Assembly (NCBI GenBank): GCA_020403265.1
Contig: JADBXZ010000003.1
Location: 56,656-120,655 of the forward strand
Reading direction: 5' to 3'
From: Bacteroidota bacterium
GTDB taxonomy: Bacteria > Bacteroidota > Bacteroidia > B-17B0 > Aurantibacillaceae
DNA length: 64,000 nucleotides
The stretch's first letter is position 1. Each line of letters begins with the position of its first letter. The notes under the pieces were generated by a model. That model did no database searches, was not told the DNA's origin, and saw only the letters and a program-made list of their open reading frames with translations. Shown piece by piece: positions 7,468-18,000 of the stretch. The position numbers were made by a program, and so were the translations under genes.

Positions 7468-10400
7468 ATGAATTCAGATAAGTTAATATATATTAATAAG
7501 GGCGTATCACAAGATGAGAGGCTCCTATCTGCATTATTACCAGAAAACACAAAGATTGACGATAGAAGTTTTCTTAAACTAATTTCGTTTATCGAAAAAT
7601 ATGCATCATTATTAAATTATTATAAATACGATAGTCAAAGTGGTAGTCTAAAAAAAGATGGCGACTGGTCTTTTTTTGTAAATAACCCTTTTTTTCGTAT
7701 CGCTGAAATTGCTAGTCGGCGTTCGGATAAATTTAATGAAGAGTTAATTCTTATTATAAAAACCTTTCAACAAGCTGAAGACTTATCCAAACCAAATAAA
7801 AATAAAACGGTGGAGCTTGAATTCCTTAAAAAGGAGTCGGTTTCGCAGATGATTTATGCGTTACGGTTACTGTTTGATTTAGTAGTAACTTTATTTACAG
7901 AAATTAATGATTGGGTTAAATCTGCGGAAAGACTCCCGGAAGATTTTGTTCAAAAATTAATAGGCTTAGTTGAAAGTAAATTATCTGCATTATTAATTGA
8001 GACAGAAGTATGGGCTAAGTTTTATGAAAATAATGCCAATCGAACAGGTTATGTTTATTTCAAAGCGAACACATTAAAATCTTTTGATAAACAATACTGG
8101 ATAGAAGATCCAAGTATCAGGAATAATAAAAAAAGGAAAATTGAAGAACAGGATGGGTATGAAAAAAGTGATTTTGATCTTTTAATCAATAGTTATAAAT
8201 ATGTTGTTGAAATTGGTCAAAAGGTATTAAACTACTATTCTAAATTAGTAAGTATAGCAAATACAACGTTTAATAGATACCTTGAAAATAAAAGCGACCT
8301 AAAACCCGATATTGGTTTATTGGTTTCATTTTTAAAGTTATTTCAAAATGCACAGAATAAGATAAACGGATTAACGGAGAAGCATTTAGATTTTTATTAT
8401 AAAGAAGCTTTAAAATTTGAAGAGAACGGTATAACGCCAGATAAAACTTTTTTAATTTTTAATCTTGTCCCCGAAGCTCAGGGATTTGAGCTTAAAAAAG
8501 GAGTAGCCTTTGATGCCGGTAAGGATAAAAATGGAAATTCCATTATATACAATTCTATCGAAAATGTTGTATTAAATCAAATACAAATTGCCGAATTAAA
8601 AACGCTATATATTGCCGCTAATTCTTTAGCTCAGCCACAACCACCTTCAAAGGATAAGACTCCTTCCTTACCTTTTATTACAGGAGTTTATAAGGCTAAT
8701 CATGCAATTCCGCAACTTTCAAATGGATTTAAACTATTTGGAGAAGATCAGTTTATGTATTCTGAAAGTCAGCAAACCATGGAAACATCCATACTTGGAT
8801 TTGCTATTTCATCTCCTGCTTTTTTTTTAAGTAATGGAAAACGGACAATAAGTGTTAGCTTAAATTTTACCGAAAGTTCATTTATCGAAAATTTTGTAAA
8901 TAAGATAAATAATTTATCTGCTAACTTAATTGACGGTAATGGAAACAAATTAACGTTTGACGAGGTTTTTAATAAACTATTTTTTAAGTCGATATCTGTT
9001 TCAGCTACAGGTTCAAAGAATTGGTTTTTAGTATCTACATCAAATGTTTCTTACAGCATTAGTCCAAATCCCCAAATAATTATTACGTTATTTATAGATT
9101 CTTTTGAAGAGCCTATAGTGGCTTACAATACAAAAATACATGGAACTTCTTGTACAACTCCTTATCCCGTTTTTGAATTTAGATTAAATAACAACTATCC
9201 TTACTACGTATATAATTTTTTAAAAGATTTAGAACTTCGCACTATCTCGGTTGTATGCGATGTTAAGGAATTTAAAAATCTGGCGTTGTATAACCAACAA
9301 TCACTTATCGATTCCAGTAAACCATTTGAGCCATTTGGACTAAGACCTGAAAAAAACTCGTCTTATTTATTAATCGGTAGTAACGAAATTTTTATAAAAA
9401 ATGTTACAGACATAAATGTAAATATTGATTGGCAATCCATTCCTTTAACTAAAGACTTTAAAAGTTATTATGCGGATTATAAAATAGATCCTCCTTTTAC
9501 AAATGATGCTTTTCAAATTAAGTGTTCTTTTTTAAACAAAAATAGATGGATTGTTCCGGATACTTTTTCTCCCATTTTTTATTTATATAATACAGATTCT
9601 AACGGAGCACTTACATCAAATTCGAACTTTAAAATGACCCCACTTTCGGACGCTATCAAAAAGACTTTAATAGATCCAAGTGCCCTTAATCTACCTTTAA
9701 AATACGATAAAAACACTTCAGATGCATTTTTTAAACTTGAATTATGTTCTCCCGATTACGGTTTTGGAAACAGTTTATACAGCAGTGTTTTATCATCTGT
9801 TTTGATGGAAAATGCGAAGAGTCAATTAACACCCAGCTTAAATTCCGTTATAAAAGATCTTGAAGGGGGAAACGCCGAAACAAATACAATTAAGCCTTTG
9901 CCTAACGTGCCATTTACGCCTGTTGCAAACAATATTTATGTTAATTATAAAGCTGAAGACAAAATTGACCTGACTCCTGGAGTTCCTTCAGTGGATGGGT
10001 ACGAACCTTTTTATTATTTAGATACATTTAAAACCTATAGCACTTCCTTTTTTAAAAGACAAAATTTTGAGGATCATAAAAACATTAAGTCTAGTAGTGA
10101 AAACGATAAAAAAATATCAGGGTATCCATTAATACTGCCAGAGTATATGGCTAATAGTGGATATTTATTTATTGGCTTAAAAAACGTCATAGCACCTCAG
10201 TCTTTAACTATTTTTTTTAAGTTATCAGAAGAAAATGTTGAAGCATCTTTAAATAACCTTCCAAAACTGACATGGAGTTATTTATCGCACGATGATTGGA
10301 AAAATTTTACACCCGATTTAAACCTACACGATAATACTAACGGGCTCATTAAGTCGGGTATTGTGTCTTTAAAAATACCTCAAGACATAACAAATAATAA

Positions 10401-11556
10401 CAATGTTATGCCGGATAATTTAGTTTGGATAAGGATACAATCAGATTTTGCAGATCAAACAAATGTCTTTGGAAATTTGACTTCGATATACACACAGGCA
10501 GTTGAGGTAATGTATGATAATACGGGAAATGTGCAACGAGATAGCTTGGTATTGCCGGCACAAACAATAAAAAAAGCGGTTGAACTAATACCTCAGGTTA
10601 AATTGATAACACAACCTTTTCCTTCAACAGGTGGATTATTAAAGGAGAGTAAAAATTTATTTTATACACGAGTTAGTGAACGATTAAGACATAAAAACAG
10701 AGCTATAATACCTTGGGATTATGAGAGATTAATTTTACAAAATTTCCCTAAAGTATATAAAATAAAAATAATCCCCTCCACCAGTCAACGTAATACGTGC
10801 AATAATGTAGCTGCTGGAAACATAGATATAGTTGTTATTCCAAAAATAAATTCAGAATTAATTAATAGTAAAGATATATCCATTCTTGAACCAACTTTTG
10901 GTTTTACGGTTTTAGAAGAAATAAAAAGTTTCATTAGTCAGTTTACCTCCATTCATGCTAAAATAACAATACATAATCCAATTTATGAACGCATTAAGGT
11001 TAAATGTAAAGTTGTTTTTCAAGACAATAATCCCTTTTTTCTTAAAAAATTAAACGACGATATAAACAGTTTTTTAACGCCTTGGATTGAAGGTAATGCG
11101 CTTGCTTATAATATTGGAAATGGCATCCAGAAATCTACCATATTATCTTTTATTCAACAATTAGACTATGTTAAGTTTGTAACTGGTTTTTCAATAATTA
11201 AAATATCAAAAATAAAAGGAGCATATCATTTTTATGATTCTGCTGTGGGAATAGAGCCATCTCAAGACGATGATGAAAAAGGTAATGATCCAAATATTTC
11301 AGATGACCTTTTATATGCATTAACACCCTATTCAGTTTTTGTTCCTGAGAAAAATCATTTGATCTATACTATTGATAAAGAAAAATACTTTAAACCAGAA
11401 GCTTTATTCATAAATGAACTTACTATTGAAGGAGATTTTATAATAGCTAAAAGTAAAAAAGAAACAAATGCTAAGCAAAAAACAGGTTTACTAAAAAATG
11501 AAAGATATAGTAAGCTAGATTCTGATACACAAGACGATATTTTATATTTAATTTAA
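7468..11556 (+). CDS. Giant baseplate J-like wedge protein (Pvc11-like)
   Basis: A 1362-aa baseplate wedge protein starting two bases after the gp25 gene. The conserved gpJ part is near the C terminus (about residues 1060-1230): a TRVSERLRHKNRAIIPWDYERLI block, then FPKVYKIKIIPST and NIDIVVIPKINSE, and a C-terminal segment FLTPWIEG..YNIGNGIQKSTILSFIQQLDYVKFV. Residues 1-400 are a charged, helical N-terminal region starting YINKGVSQDERLLSALLPEN; the middle is beta-rich. Bacteroidota homologues are much longer than phage gpJ, so the size fits. The final 120 residues are hydrophilic and low in complexity. Confidence 0.88.
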   Translation: MNSDKLIYINKGVSQDERLLSALLPENTKIDDRSFLKLISFIEKYASLLNYYKYDSQSGSLKKDGDWSFFVNNPFFRIAEIASRRSDKFNEELILIIKTFQQAEDLSKPNKNKTVELEFLKKESVSQMIYALRLLFDLVVTLFTEINDWVKSAERLPEDFVQKLIGLVESKLSALLIETEVWAKFYENNANRTGYVYFKANTLKSFDKQYWIEDPSIRNNKKRKIEEQDGYEKSDFDLLINSYKYVVEIGQKVLNYYSKLVSIANTTFNRYLENKSDLKPDIGLLVSFLKLFQNAQNKINGLTEKHLDFYYKEALKFEENGITPDKTFLIFNLVPEAQGFELKKGVAFDAGKDKNGNSIIYNSIENVVLNQIQIAELKTLYIAANSLAQPQPPSKDKTPSLPFITGVYKANHAIPQLSNGFKLFGEDQFMYSESQQTMETSILGFAISSPAFFLSNGKRTISVSLNFTESSFIENFVNKINNLSANLIDGNGNKLTFDEVFNKLFFKSISVSATGSKNWFLVSTSNVSYSISPNPQIIITLFIDSFEEPIVAYNTKIHGTSCTTPYPVFEFRLNNNYPYYVYNFLKDLELRTISVVCDVKEFKNLALYNQQSLIDSSKPFEPFGLRPEKNSSYLLIGSNEIFIKNVTDINVNIDWQSIPLTKDFKSYYADYKIDPPFTNDAFQIKCSFLNKNRWIVPDTFSPIFYLYNTDSNGALTSNSNFKMTPLSDAIKKTLIDPSALNLPLKYDKNTSDAFFKLELCSPDYGFGNSLYSSVLSSVLMENAKSQLTPSLNSVIKDLEGGNAETNTIKPLPNVPFTPVANNIYVNYKAEDKIDLTPGVPSVDGYEPFYYLDTFKTYSTSFFKRQNFEDHKNIKSSSENDKKISGYPLILPEYMANSGYLFIGLKNVIAPQSLTIFFKLSEENVEASLNNLPKLTWSYLSHDDWKNFTPDLNLHDNTNGLIKSGIVSLKIPQDITNNNNVMPDNLVWIRIQSDFADQTNVFGNLTSIYTQAVEVMYDNTGNVQRDSLVLPAQTIKKAVELIPQVKLITQPFPSTGGLLKESKNLFYTRVSERLRHKNRAIIPWDYERLILQNFPKVYKIKIIPSTSQRNTCNNVAAGNIDIVVIPKINSELINSKDISILEPTFGFTVLEEIKSFISQFTSIHAKITIHNPIYERIKVKCKVVFQDNNPFFLKKLNDDINSFLTPWIEGNALAYNIGNGIQKSTILSFIQQLDYVKFVTGFSIIKISKIKGAYHFYDSAVGIEPSQDDDEKGNDPNISDDLLYALTPYSVFVPEKNHLIYTIDKEKYFKPEALFINELTIEGDFIIAKSKKETNAKQKTGLLKNERYSKLDSDTQDDILYLI

Positions 11557-11557
11557 T

Positions 11558-12232
11558 ATGGCAATAAAGGATAAAAACACATTAAAAGGATTTTTTAAAA
11601 AAGACAAGAGACCAACTGAAGGTAATTTTGAGGACTTAATTGATTCAATGTACAATAAACTAGATGACGATATTATATTGGCAGATGGAGAAGACCCTGC
11701 CTTTACTAGTTCACATTTTGCGCGGATAGATAATGAAAAAGATAATGGCTTGAGTCTTATTAACTTGACCTCTGGTGAATCTTTAATGAATTTAAAGCCT
11801 TCCGGAAATGTTGGTATTGGTGTTGTAGCACCACTTTATAAACTACACGTAAATGGAACTATTGCATCTTCGGCAAGAGTGGGAACCTATAGCGATTCAA
11901 CTGTTAATCCTGATAAAATACTAGCAAATGGTAAATGGCAAAAGATTATTACAAATTTAGACGGATTGAATGTTTTTGAGATAGTTGCTTCAGCAAAAGG
12001 ATTAAAAGGTAGTGGGAACTATGCACTATTGTATGCAACGGCTTTAAGTGCTTATGGAGATTCGAAGAATTCTATTGTTCAACATACAGCAAGATACAAA
12101 GGCTTTTTTCCTAATATTGAATTAAGATGGACTGGGTCACTAAACAATTACAACTTAGAAATTCGTACAAAAAACGATTTTGGAAGTGGCATTAAAATAA
12201 ATTATAATATTACTAAATTGATTTCAGAATAG
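11558..12232 (+). CDS. Candidate eCIS tail-fibre/receptor-binding protein
   Basis: A 224-aa protein in the place where a fibre gene is expected. Residues 1-35 (NTLKGFFKKDKRPTEGNFEDLIDSMYNK) are a conserved attachment segment seen in Bacteroidota fibre-like proteins. Residues about 75-105 have the collagen-fibre style motif NLKPSGNVGIG..APLYKLHVNGTIASS, typical of phage and adhesin fibres. The remainder (residues 125-224) is a beta-rich C-terminal domain: LNVFEIVASAKG, YALLYATALSAYG, IELRWTGSLNNYNLEIRTKND. That could be the binding head. No Pvc13-like shaft is present, so this would be a short fibre. The role is inferred from motif and position. Confidence 0.65.
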   Translation: MAIKDKNTLKGFFKKDKRPTEGNFEDLIDSMYNKLDDDIILADGEDPAFTSSHFARIDNEKDNGLSLINLTSGESLMNLKPSGNVGIGVVAPLYKLHVNGTIASSARVGTYSDSTVNPDKILANGKWQKIITNLDGLNVFEIVASAKGLKGSGNYALLYATALSAYGDSKNSIVQHTARYKGFFPNIELRWTGSLNNYNLEIRTKNDFGSGIKINYNITKLISE

Positions 12233-12233
12233 T

Positions 12234-12398
12234 ATGAATAAAATATATACACTGCATCTAAACGAAAAGGAAATAAAATTACTATTAAATGCTTTAGGAA
12301 AAAGGCCATTTGAAGAAGTGTATGAGCTAATTGAAAAAGTGGTAACAAGTACTTCAAATAGTAATACTTTAAATATATCAAATAAAAAGAAAAAATAG
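12234..12398 (+). CDS. 54-aa microprotein of the eCIS locus
   Basis: A small ATG-started gene one base after the candidate fibre gene. It reads MNKIYTLHLNEKEIKLLLNA, then LGKRPFEEVYELIEKVV and a Ser/Asn/Lys tail. The helix-turn-helix spacing L-x-E-x-E-x-x-x-L-L-x-A-L-x-x-x-P-F-x-E-V-x-x-L-I resembles small conserved proteins found beside phage-tail and fibre genes in this phylum, possibly fibre chaperones. A long-enough open frame, coupled start and clear amphipathic helices support it as real. Its function is unknown to me. Confidence 0.65.
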   Translation: MNKIYTLHLNEKEIKLLLNALGKRPFEEVYELIEKVVTSTSNSNTLNISNKKKK

Positions 12399-12412
12399 AT
12401 TACAATTTTATA

Positions 12413-15073
12413 TTGGAAAAGCAATTAACAATAAGCCAAATACCCCTCAGTCAAAAAACTGATTATGAGCTGCTTTACAATGAGGCGATAGCTTTGCTTC
12501 AAAAATACTCAGGTAGTATTTGGACAGATTACAACGAACATGACCCTGGTGTAACCATTTTAGAAATATTGTGTTATGTTATTACCGAATTATTTGATCG
12601 TACAGAAATCCCAATCAATGGTATTTTAACTAAAGAAAATGGAGATACTTATTATAAAGAAAATGCTTTTTTTACTGCTACAGAAATATTACATAATGCA
12701 CCACTTACCTTAAACGATTATAGAAAATTAATTATTGACAATTTTGAAAATGTAAATAATGCGTGGGTTTTTCCATATTATTACAATAGTGAGAATTATG
12801 AAAATATTGGAATACAGGGTCTATATGAAGTGTTGTTGGACTTGGAGGATAAAAATGTAAATGAATTAGCTTTAAAGCAGGAAATATCAATTTTTTTAAA
12901 TAGCTATCGATTATTCTCTGAGTATTTCCCTAAAACAAAAATTACAGTACTAAAAGATATTGAGTTTTCAATTTCGTTTATCCTTCGTATTGATGAATCA
13001 ATAGATGTTGAAGAAATTCTTGCTGAAATATTTTTTGAAATAGAAAATTTTATTAATCCAAAAATAAGGCATTATTCTTATCAAAATATGATAGATTTAG
13101 GATTTAATTCTGATCAAATTTTCGATGGACCTAAATTAAAAAATGGATTTATAAATAACCAAGATTTAAAGGAAAAGACAACTAGAGTTTACGTTGATGA
13201 TTTTGTAAAAATTATTAGTAACGTAAAAGGTGTAAAAAGTGTAAACAATTTGAGTTTGTTCTACATATCAAATGAGAAAACAGACGATATAAAAAAAACA
13301 CTTTATATAAAAAAAACATTAAATAGCGAAAAGCCTTTTATAGACATAAGTAAAGAGAACGTTCTAAATTTAAATATTAAAGAATCCTTATCTCCTGGCG
13401 AAGAATTATTACATGAGTTCCCGGCTAATAATCCTAATAATTTAAATATATCTGTAATTCAAGATAATATTACTATGCCGTATAATGGTAACAACGTTAT
13501 TTCAATATATAATAAATTAGTAAACCATAAAAGAAAAACAGATAAATTTAGTTATGCTCCTTCTAAATTGGATATAGAAATACCTAAAGAGACGTATGTT
13601 AATCTTTCTCAGTATGATTCAATACAAAATGACTTCCCCTTAATTTATGGAATTGGTGAAAGTAAATTATCACAAAATGTTTCAGACACCCGAAAAGCTC
13701 AAGCATTACAATTAAAATCATATCTACTTTTTTTTGAACAAATTTTGGCGGATTTTAATAAACAGGTTTCAAGTATCGGAAACCTTTTCTCAGTTAAAAA
13801 GCAAACACAAACTTTTTTTTATCAAGATGTCTATCAGGTACCAGATGCATCCCCTCTATTAAAGGGTTTTCAGGGCAATGCTTCCGAGATTTATGATAGT
13901 AAACAAGGAAATAAATATTATTTTAATTCAGTTAGTTTTACATCCAATAAAGAAAATCAATATATAAAAGGGCTAGAAGATATATGTCATTTAACCGATG
14001 ATTTTAAAACACGTAGAAATATGTTTTTAGATCATTTGCTTGCGAGATTTGGGTTTTCATTAAATGATGTCGCTAAATCTAATTCGCTTAACCCATCTCA
14101 AATTATTGAAATAAAAGAGGAATTGATACAAATTGTAGATGAACTAACGGCATACAGGGGGCGTATTAAGCCGGAAAATGATAATTACGAATTGAAAAAC
14201 ATAAGTGTTATTAGTTTATTCCATTCCTTATCTAATATTAAATACAATCCCCTTAATATTATACTATTATCTGAAAAATTAAGTTTATTATATCTTTCGG
14301 AATACGATGAAGCGAATGATTTATTTAAATTTTCTGATTCTGGTAAAGTTGATTTAAATGTAAAGAGCAGTATGTTTCATAATTGTGTATTTGGCGGTCT
14401 TGACAAAAATAATTACCAAGTAAAAATTTCAGATAACAAGTACACTTTACGTTTAATCGTTAATGGCGATAAGTATAACCTTATAGATGGTAAGCTTTCT
14501 GATATAGATAGCGGCTCTATAGAGAGAAAGATTGGAGAATTTATTAGTGATTTTTTCAAAATTTACATTGAGTTAGAAAATATTTATATTATCGATCATA
14601 TCCTATTACTCCCACAAATTGAGGAAAAGAAATTTACTTGGATTTCGTCAAGTACAACAACAGACAATAGTAATCCTTTAGCTTATTCTCAACTGTTAGA
14701 TAGTACTGGAAAAATGAGTAATACTTCGGAAATAGGAGTGGTGGTTAAAAACAACATTATAAAGCAAAATTTTTATTCTGCTAGAATGTCGATAATAATT
14801 AAGATAGATTCTAATAAACATAATGATTTTGATACAGATTATTTACATTCCATTTTCGTTAAAAATTTTCCCGCTCATATTAGCCTTCACTTATTTTTTA
14901 TTAAAGAAGAATTAGAGTTTTCGGAATTTAAAAGAATTTATTCAGAGTATATTTCCATGGATATTTTAAGTAAACAAGATTCTAAAGAACAAGTTTTTGA
15001 AGGTGGGGGAGGAATAGAAAATATTACCGATTTTCTTATTAATAACCCAGTATTTAAAGATTTCAAAAAGTGA
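12413..15073 (+). CDS. Pvc12-like baseplate component
   Basis: An 886-aa structural protein. Residues about 37-60 carry the family hallmark WTDYNEHDPGVTILEILCYV followed by ITELFDRTEIPI, found in the second large baseplate protein of eCIS and in related wedge proteins. Two later blocks, IPKETYVNLSQYDSIQNDFP and RKAQALQLKSYLLFFEQILAD (about residues 390-450), are also conserved in Bacteroidota homologues, as is the RRNMFLDHLLARFGF block near 540. The only workable start is the TTG at 12413, since an in-frame stop lies at 12383. It probably pairs with the gpJ-like protein to form the baseplate wedges. Confidence 0.85.
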   Translation: MEKQLTISQIPLSQKTDYELLYNEAIALLQKYSGSIWTDYNEHDPGVTILEILCYVITELFDRTEIPINGILTKENGDTYYKENAFFTATEILHNAPLTLNDYRKLIIDNFENVNNAWVFPYYYNSENYENIGIQGLYEVLLDLEDKNVNELALKQEISIFLNSYRLFSEYFPKTKITVLKDIEFSISFILRIDESIDVEEILAEIFFEIENFINPKIRHYSYQNMIDLGFNSDQIFDGPKLKNGFINNQDLKEKTTRVYVDDFVKIISNVKGVKSVNNLSLFYISNEKTDDIKKTLYIKKTLNSEKPFIDISKENVLNLNIKESLSPGEELLHEFPANNPNNLNISVIQDNITMPYNGNNVISIYNKLVNHKRKTDKFSYAPSKLDIEIPKETYVNLSQYDSIQNDFPLIYGIGESKLSQNVSDTRKAQALQLKSYLLFFEQILADFNKQVSSIGNLFSVKKQTQTFFYQDVYQVPDASPLLKGFQGNASEIYDSKQGNKYYFNSVSFTSNKENQYIKGLEDICHLTDDFKTRRNMFLDHLLARFGFSLNDVAKSNSLNPSQIIEIKEELIQIVDELTAYRGRIKPENDNYELKNISVISLFHSLSNIKYNPLNIILLSEKLSLLYLSEYDEANDLFKFSDSGKVDLNVKSSMFHNCVFGGLDKNNYQVKISDNKYTLRLIVNGDKYNLIDGKLSDIDSGSIERKIGEFISDFFKIYIELENIYIIDHILLLPQIEEKKFTWISSSTTTDNSNPLAYSQLLDSTGKMSNTSEIGVVVKNNIIKQNFYSARMSIIIKIDSNKHNDFDTDYLHSIFVKNFPAHISLHLFFIKEELEFSEFKRIYSEYISMDILSKQDSKEQVFEGGGGIENITDFLINNPVFKDFKK

Positions 15074-15076
15074 TTA

Positions 15077-18000
15077 ATGTCCATCCCATCAAACGTTATT
15101 TACCGCGTAATATTTGAATTAGACTTTTTTTCAATTGAAAAAAATTTAGAATTGCAGGAAAAAATTAGTGAACTTTTTAATTCAACTTTAACTATTGAAA
15201 TAGATAAATTATTTACTACAATTAGTCCAAACAATGAGTTAATTCAAATTAATAAATTATCGTTAGACGCCGGTAAAATTAATTATAATGATATTGAAAA
15301 GGAATTGCCGGAAAAGGTTTTAAATCTTCTAAAAGAAAAATTAATCTTATATAGGGGAGAAAATTATAAAGCAGAATCAGATCTTAAAGCAGCGAATAAT
15401 ATAAGTCATCTTCTTGAATCTCTAGAATATTATTTAATTACAGGTGTTTATAAATGGAATAATTCAAAAACCGATTTTAGTATCGAAACAGTTCTTTTAG
15501 AAACTATTCAAAAGGAACCCACTAGTTTAATAAAATTATTAAAGAAAATTGGAAAAAAAGAAAAGGTACGGAAACGTATTGTTTACCAATTTTATGAAGA
15601 AAATATTATTAAAATAATCAAACTCGTAGAGCCAGTCAATGGAAAAATCATAATAAAATATATACATGAATTAGATATCGCCAATAAAAACAATAATTTA
15701 ATTAAAGTAGAATCTTCTGAATTTAAAAAAGCGAAATTCCTTTTTGTATTAACCTATCTTTTTGTTGAAAAGGGTTCTGTTTTTAATACCAGAAGCTTTG
15801 TAAGGAGTTTAATTAAGCAGATGGCAGCACATTATAATGTTAGTTATAATGTGCTACTCATCATGTTATCGAAACAGATTAGGGAAGAGTTTAGCGTCTT
15901 ATCAAAAATTGGACTACCGCTTTACATTCGTGAAATCTTTATGGAAGATGTGAAAAATGACACTGATGAAATATCTTCAAAAAATCAAGAAGAAAAAAAT
16001 ATCCAAACTGGATTAATAAAAGACACGTCTGAAATTTTATTCGTTTTTCTAGAAACTAGTATAGTACCAATTAATGTTAATAAACTTACAAAACAAAATC
16101 TTTATTCTTTATTTCTTCACTTGCTTGAATCGAATCCCAATAAAGTAAAGAATTTTTTAGCAAGAAATAGAGATCAAGTAATTCTTAAAAATATTACACA
16201 TTATTTTCCGGATAAAATAATAGAACAAATAATTAAATTATTTCAACCGAATAATGCTGGCTGGTTAATTTCAATAGTGTTCATTATAAAAAATTCGGAA
16301 TTGGATTTTGAAATATTAACTACGCACGGTAAATATAGAGAAACATTAAATCAAATACTTTTAGAAAAATCTATTGATCTTGAAAATAGTAGTTTCAATA
16401 AGGGTAACATAATAAAGGATGTAATTTCATTTCTTGCAGATAATCTAAAAATGGATGAACTAAAATTAGCTCAAAACATCAAAAAAGGGTTTGAAAAAAC
16501 AGACAATAGTGCCTATGGAAAATTAATTGATATAGAATTATACCTCGAAAAAAGCTATGTTGAAAATAACGTTAGCGAGAATTTCTTAGGAATAGTAGAT
16601 GAAAACAGAATTGAGGAGATTGTAAAAAGTATTCAACCAAACAATGCGAATTGGATCATGGCACTTTCTAGTGCAATTATTAAAAGCCGCCAATATTTTA
16701 ATTTTTTAGAAGCGAGTAATTTAAATGAATTTAAAGTCGAGTTATACTCAGAAATTATTATTAATTCAACTAAATCAAAAAATACAGTTTTTTCGAAGGA
16801 GGCTTATTTACGTAACTTACTCGTGACACTTTCTATCAAATCAAAAATTCCAACTCAGTTCTTTTTAATAAATGCTAAAACAGCCTTAGAGAAAGTAGGC
16901 TATTTAGAATATAGTAATTTAATTAATGTCGATTATAAAGATATTGAACGTCAAGTTGAAAAAATTAGTTCAAAAGGCTCCATGAATAAGACATTATTGG
17001 AAAATACAATTTTGCGTATCCAACCTCAGTATAGTAAATGGATTTTTGATTTATTTAATGTACTTACTAAAGCACAAAACCACTTTAATTTTATTAATAC
17101 AGATAATCTTAGTTCTTTTAAATCAGAGTTATACTCAGATATATTAAATATTACGTTAAAATATAAATCAAATATTTTTAACAAAGAGGTGTTTATCAAA
17201 TTGCTGTTAGGACGCTTGTCGAAAAAATCAAAAATGGATGTTGATTATTTTTTGAAAGAATCAAAAATTGCTATACAAAAAACTGGGTTTATCGAATATA
17301 GCGGCCTTATTAATTTAGAAGCTAAAGAACAAAATATTGAAAAAGTTGAAAATAAGGACAAGTACTTTTATAACGACGGAAACGAAATAGAAAAATTAGA
17401 CTCTAATAAGCAAATTGATGTTTTGATTTATTTTCTTACAAATGGCAAATTACCTTGGTGGTCAGAAGTAAAGGATGAAAAAGAAGCGTTTATGATTCTT
17501 GGAACCCATTACACAAAAAAGCGAAACAAGCGCTTGCAAAATTTTTTGAAAAGAAATATCAGCGAAAGCAAAATTAGAAAACATTTAATTACAATAATTC
17601 TAAACAGTTTTTTATCAAATGAAATTAATTTTTTTCAACACGAAAAAGAAAATGTCTTTCTAAAAAAGCTTTTACCTGAAATACAGCATAAATTTAATTA
17701 TCCTGAATATTTACAAATATTTCTTGAAACGTATTTGGTTTTTTCGTTTTTAAAAAAGGAAAAGGGAGAAAATACGCTTTGGGAAGAAATACAAAAAGTA
17801 GTAAAAACATTTGATGTAGATATAATTTCATTTTATAAAGAATTATTAAGAATAGATGTGTTTTCAAAAGAGAAATATTTTAATGAGTATTTTTTACTTT
17901 TTAACTCAAAGCTTATTGAAAAATTAGCATATAATAAACGGATTAATGAAGATGACATAATACAATTAGAAAATGAAAAAGTAGATCGAAATACGCTTCT

